In this document: piece by piece, positions 61,300-64,000 of the stretch | Position numbering within the stretch: the first letter of the stretch is position 1 | Layout of the letters: each line of letters begins with the position of its first letter | Assembly: GCF_003285015.1 (NCBI RefSeq) | Contig: NZ_QMFB01000012.1 | Span: 186,001-250,000, forward strand | DNA length: 64,000 nt | Direction: 5' to 3' | DNA from: Paenibacillus contaminans | GTDB taxonomy: Bacteria; Bacillota; Bacilli; Paenibacillales; NBRC-103111 | The notes under the pieces: model-generated | The model's database searches: none | What the model saw: the letters and a program-made list of their open reading frames with translations, nothing else | Told to the model about the DNA's origin: nothing | Program-made: the position numbers and the translations under genes

Positions 61300-61629
61300 C
61301 TATATTTTGCCGGCCTTTTTTAACCGGTCAAACCGCGCTCTCGCTTCCGCAGCGGGGTCCGGCAGTTTTGGAGCGGTCCTACGTCCGTTACCGGGGTTAG
61401 GATCGACCGTACGCCTGGCCTGCGCCGCACGAATAAGAACCGGCAGAGTTTCCGCCAGCCCTGTAATTGATTCCGATATCTCCTTCTCGTCCTCGCCCAT
61501 GATGTGAGGTAGCGCATCAAATACGTCGAGGCCTTTAACTCCGGACTCACCGAGCATGCGACGCTTTAGCGCAAGTACTACATCGGCCTTTTGCGCTAGT
61601 ACTGCGTCCATTTCCTCCTGGGTGTACAT
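61300..61629 (-). CDS. Small phage tail-region protein
   Basis: 109 residues, acidic and helical in the first half, with a Pro/Arg-rich C-terminal tail (PGNGRRTAPKLPDPAAEARA). Its ATG overlaps the stop of the preceding gene by one base. Position two genes before the tape measure protein fits a tail assembly chaperone, though the family is not recognised. Confidence 0.72.
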   Translation of the reverse strand: MYTQEEMDAVLAQKADVVLALKRRMLGESGVKGLDVFDALPHIMGEDEKEISESITGLAETLPVLIRAAQARRTVDPNPGNGRRTAPKLPDPAAEARARFDRLKKAGKI

Positions 61630-62399
61630 TATTTATCGCCCTCTAGCGCTTTGCGGTAATCCTCGCCGGATTTTTGCGCACTTACCTGTCCCCAAACTTC
61701 CGCGCTCAAATAACCAGGCTTGTACGTGTGATGGACAATTTTAAGCGTATCGTACGCCGTCGCCGGGTTAGCGTTCCGGCCGTATGCTTGGAGTTGTCGA
61801 TACTGCATCTGCGCGGCATTGTCGGCTAAACCCGGAATTAGCGCTCCAAATTTATCGGCATCCTTGCCGGCTTCTGTTCGGATTTCAGGCATTCGCTGCA
61901 AGACGGCGGCTTTTTGCTCCGGACTAAGCACAGGGATCGCAGATTCCAACATTTCCGCCACTACTGCGCCGTTACCGGTTGCCCGGAGTTCTAGAACGAT
62001 GCTGTCAGCAAACTCGCGTGCTTCGTCCGTGACTTTAGCAATTTTAAACGCTTCCTGCGCCGCGATTAACTTTTGGGCCTTGTATTCAACTTCGTGTTCG
62101 GAGCGGATATCCTCGATACGATCGGCTAGAACCTTCTGTGCGTGGCATACCTGGATTTGTTTTTCAAGCGGTTCTAATACCACGTTTTCCTCTAACTGTT
62201 TGGCGTGCTTTCTGTACGCATCAACCGCGACATTAACCTTTCGCCCGAACTCACTCAGCGTCGGATAATTAAACAGTACGGCTGCGCCCTCCGCTAGCAT
62301 CGTATCCGCTAATTCGGGACGCACTAAATAAACCGCGTCCGCCTCAAATCGCCCGTCACCGTTCCCATAGAAACGAGTCATATATACTTGTTTATCCAT
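61629..62399 (-). CDS. Phage structural-region protein, unrecognised
   Basis: 256 residues. The start (VYMTRFYGNGDGRFEADAVY, then YLVRPELADTMLAEGAAVLF) looks like a small beta domain, followed by a long helical section. There are no membrane segments. Gene order places it between head/neck-type and tail genes. Family not recognised. Confidence 0.72.
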   Translation of the reverse strand: MDKQVYMTRFYGNGDGRFEADAVYLVRPELADTMLAEGAAVLFNYPTLSEFGRKVNVAVDAYRKHAKQLEENVVLEPLEKQIQVCHAQKVLADRIEDIRSEHEVEYKAQKLIAAQEAFKIAKVTDEAREFADSIVLELRATGNGAVVAEMLESAIPVLSPEQKAAVLQRMPEIRTEAGKDADKFGALIPGLADNAAQMQYRQLQAYGRNANPATAYDTLKIVHHTYKPGYLSAEVWGQVSAQKSGEDYRKALEGDK

Positions 62400-62583
62400 T
62401 CGTCACCTCTCCCGTCAGTCTTTTTATTTCTGCCGACGCTTCTTCATAAAGCTTTTTATAGCTCGGCAATTCTGCGGCTCTTGCCTTTATTTCGGCCATT
62501 TCCTGATAGTGCTTTTTACGGCCAGCTGCAAGCCGTTCCTTAACGATACGATCAATCTCTGTTTGCTGTTCTGGCGTAAACAA
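62392..62583 (-). CDS. Small phage protein, helical
   Basis: 63 residues from a TTG at 62583, seven bases after GGAGG; a longer frame from 62622 lacks a site. The sequence FTPEQQTEIDRIVKERLAAG and a Lys/Glu-rich helix resemble small scaffold-like phage proteins. The end overlaps the next gene by eight bases. Confidence 0.7.
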   Translation of the reverse strand: MFTPEQQTEIDRIVKERLAAGRKKHYQEMAEIKARAAELPSYKKLYEEASAEIKRLTGEVTNG

Positions 62584-62608
62584 TAACGTGCCTCCTTGTT
62601 TGTGGAAC

Positions 62609-63412
62609 TTATTGGCCAACATAATCGGCTGGCTTTTTATCTGGATACGCTTGAAAATACGTATCAGTGTCGTTTATATACTGTCTGATAGTTACATTAC
62701 GACTGCCTGGCGTTCGACCCTCAATTTCTAAGTCCCTTTCGCTGTACGAAAACACTTCGTCTACTGCCTCATCCGCAAGACCCGGAGCAAAAAGTCGAGG
62801 TGATTCTAGGAAAGCATTTGCCGATTCAAGAATCATTCGTGCCTCGGCGACTTCGGGGGATTCAAATCCGGTTTTAAGCTGCTCAAATGTTCTGGCTAAT
62901 TCCCCTTTGACACTAACGTCCGTTCCCGCAAGAGAGATAATCGGTCCTGCAAAGTCTGCGTACTGTTCGCGGACAATGCTCGCCAAGTATGCGTCATCGA
63001 TGCGGCTAATAAACTCACTAAATTTCCTCAATGCGGTGTCTTTACGCATAGATAGTAGAAGCTCCGTTTTCAACGTACGCATTTCGGACTCAAATCTCTC
63101 TAACTTTGTTTCGTCCGGCTTCTGTACGGTTTCATAAATCACACCTTCCGCTTCCCGGACTGCCTTTTTAAGATTAAGCACGTACTCCTGACGACGGGTG
63201 TGCGTTTGTTGTAAGAACTCAACTCCTCGCTTTGCTTTAGCCTGAGCTGTTTTTACGCTCTTCCCTTGCGCGGAGAGATTTTTGTCGCCTCTAATTTTCG
63301 AAAGTTCTTCCCTCATGCTGAATACCCTTTCTCGAAGGAATCCCATAGACGTACCTTTAATTTCATGTGCTTGTTGAAGATACTTTCGTGCATTTTCAAT
63401 TTTCTTTGTCAT
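62609..63412 (-). CDS. Phage protein with coiled coil, unrecognised
   Basis: 267 residues. The first ~100 residues are strongly helical and probably coiled-coil (LRERVFSMREELSKIRGDKN, KRGVEFLQQTHTRRQEYVLN). The C-terminal part is mixed and ends in YFQAYPDKKPADYV. No family is recognised. It lies upstream of the scaffold-like small gene. Confidence 0.72.
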   Translation of the reverse strand: MTKKIENARKYLQQAHEIKGTSMGFLRERVFSMREELSKIRGDKNLSAQGKSVKTAQAKAKRGVEFLQQTHTRRQEYVLNLKKAVREAEGVIYETVQKPDETKLERFESEMRTLKTELLLSMRKDTALRKFSEFISRIDDAYLASIVREQYADFAGPIISLAGTDVSVKGELARTFEQLKTGFESPEVAEARMILESANAFLESPRLFAPGLADEAVDEVFSYSERDLEIEGRTPGSRNVTIRQYINDTDTYFQAYPDKKPADYVGQ

Positions 63413-63468
63413 TTCTATTCCCCCAATATGTTGATTGTTTACTAGCGATTGATGGATGAAAAGAATCC

Positions 63469-63822
63469 CTACGATACCTCTACGTTAACGGCCCGTGTTT
63501 TCTTACCATCCTGACGTACATCAAACGCCACACGGTCGCCTTTTCTCAGCGACATGATTCCGGTCATTTGCAGGTCATCATAGTGAACAAAGACGTCGAC
63601 TTCTCCGTCATCCGGACGGATAAACCCGTAATCGCGGTTTCTAAGATAAAGCGTAACTGTTCCGGTATATTTAGGCTTAACCTTCTGCATCTGTCCCGGC
63701 TTGCTCTGTTTTCTCGGTTTGTTGGGCTTGCGCGGACTTGTCGCGATTGACGGCCCTAGGTCGAGCATATCGCCGGTCCCTTCGCCGCCGTCCCACGTTT
63801 TCGATTCATAAAATGTCCTCAT
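63469..63822 (-). CDS. Phage cold-shock-domain protein
   Basis: 117 residues. A basic, Pro/Lys-rich N-terminal tail of about 50 residues precedes a cold-shock domain: GTVTLYLRNRDYGFIRPDDG followed by VDVFVHYDDL and LRKGDRVAFDVRQD. The RNP1-like (DYGFIRP) and RNP2-like (VFVHYDD) motifs bind single-stranded nucleic acid. Chromosomal CspA-type proteins lack the long tail. The ATG follows GGGGGAT. Confidence 0.85.
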   Translation of the reverse strand: MRTFYESKTWDGGEGTGDMLDLGPSIATSPRKPNKPRKQSKPGQMQKVKPKYTGTVTLYLRNRDYGFIRPDDGEVDVFVHYDDLQMTGIMSLRKGDRVAFDVRQDGKKTRAVNVEVS

Positions 63823-63837
63823 TGATGTATCCCCCTG

Positions 63838-64000
63838 TTATTTCCTTCTTCGTTTACCACGCGCATCACTAACGAGCGTCGGCAGGAGCCATAGCGCCCG
63901 TTCCTCGCTACAATCTTCACCGAGCCGGAAAGTAAGCGTCTGCCCGTCGGTAAGGACGACGCGGGCTATCTTCGTTTTGTCACCGACCGGATAGTCGCGG
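63838..64000 (-). CDS. Partial phage gene at the window edge
   Basis: The last 53 or more codons of a leftward gene, ending LPTLVSDARGKRRRK. The visible part includes TKIARVVLTDGQTLTFRLGE, probably a beta domain. The start lies outside the window. It ends 16 bp before the cold-shock gene. Not recognised. Confidence 0.6.
   Translation of the reverse strand, partial: RDYPVGDKTKIARVVLTDGQTLTFRLGEDCSEERALWLLPTLVSDARGKRRRK

Larger units (their letters stand above)
58257..64000 (-). mobile_element. Prophage-like element (left part)
   Basis: From the tRNA-Ser fragment to the window's right edge all genes are leftward, tightly packed and phage-like: a tape measure protein, small tail-region proteins and a cold-shock-domain protein. 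It continues beyond the window. Tail fibre, lysis and integrase genes are not seen between the tape measure gene and the attachment site, so either the order is unusual or the element has lost its distal tail genes. Confidence 0.75.

Overview
The window looks like a Paenibacillaceae chromosome (Paenibacillus or Cohnella type), on the replichore just left of oriC. The diagnostic core is a run of leftward genes in standard Bacillales order: rpsF-ssb-rpsR, a YybS-type membrane protein, gdpP, rplI, the replicative helicase, purA, walR-walK-yycH-yycI-walJ, htrA, a CxxH/CxxC protein and rlmH (35.5-54.9 kb). This core is GC-richer than the left half and nearly all co-directional with replication arriving from the right.

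Left half (1-35.5 kb): an accessory region built on the 3' end of rlmH. A motif containing the last codons of rlmH (Glu-Pro-Tyr-His-Lys-stop, core GAACCATATCATAAGTGA) recurs about eleven times in one orientation between 35.5 and 3.7 kb. Each copy separates a block of unrelated cargo. Seven copies are clear and four are degenerate. I read this as a tandem array of cassettes like staphylococcal SCC elements, which use the same site at the end of rlmH. Two decayed rlmH 3' ends and the C-terminal relic of a large serine recombinase lie inside the array; no intact recombinase is visible. From rlmH outward the cargo is: a HEPN/DUF5677-like protein; a possible PD-(D/E)XK nuclease; a RelA/SpoT-domain protein, a XRE regulator pair and a zinc-ribbon/membrane pair; a TetR-MATE efflux module with three operator sites; an ABC-F protein; two secreted or cell-surface proteins; a Ser/Thr kinase-ATPase operon plus a broken second kinase; duplicated GyrI-like genes with DoxX and a WYL regulator; and a four-P-loop AAA+ operon. 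Beyond the last recognisable site are gene relics and a LysE-AraC-methyltransferase operon.

Middle (35.5-57.2 kb): the core above, an M23/LysM/G5 peptidase, a Gly/Ser-rich membrane-anchored protein, a YjzC-like protein, a small membrane protein, and an ECF sigma/anti-sigma pair. An intergenic repeat occurs at 37.6 and 43.6 kb, with a partial copy at 46.0 kb.

Right end (57.2-64 kb): a DnaA-box cluster, then the 3' part of a tRNA-Ser(CGA) gene that marks the edge of a prophage-like element. The visible phage genes are leftward: a partial gene, a cold-shock-domain protein, several small structural or unknown proteins, and a TP901-type tape measure protein followed by a terminator.
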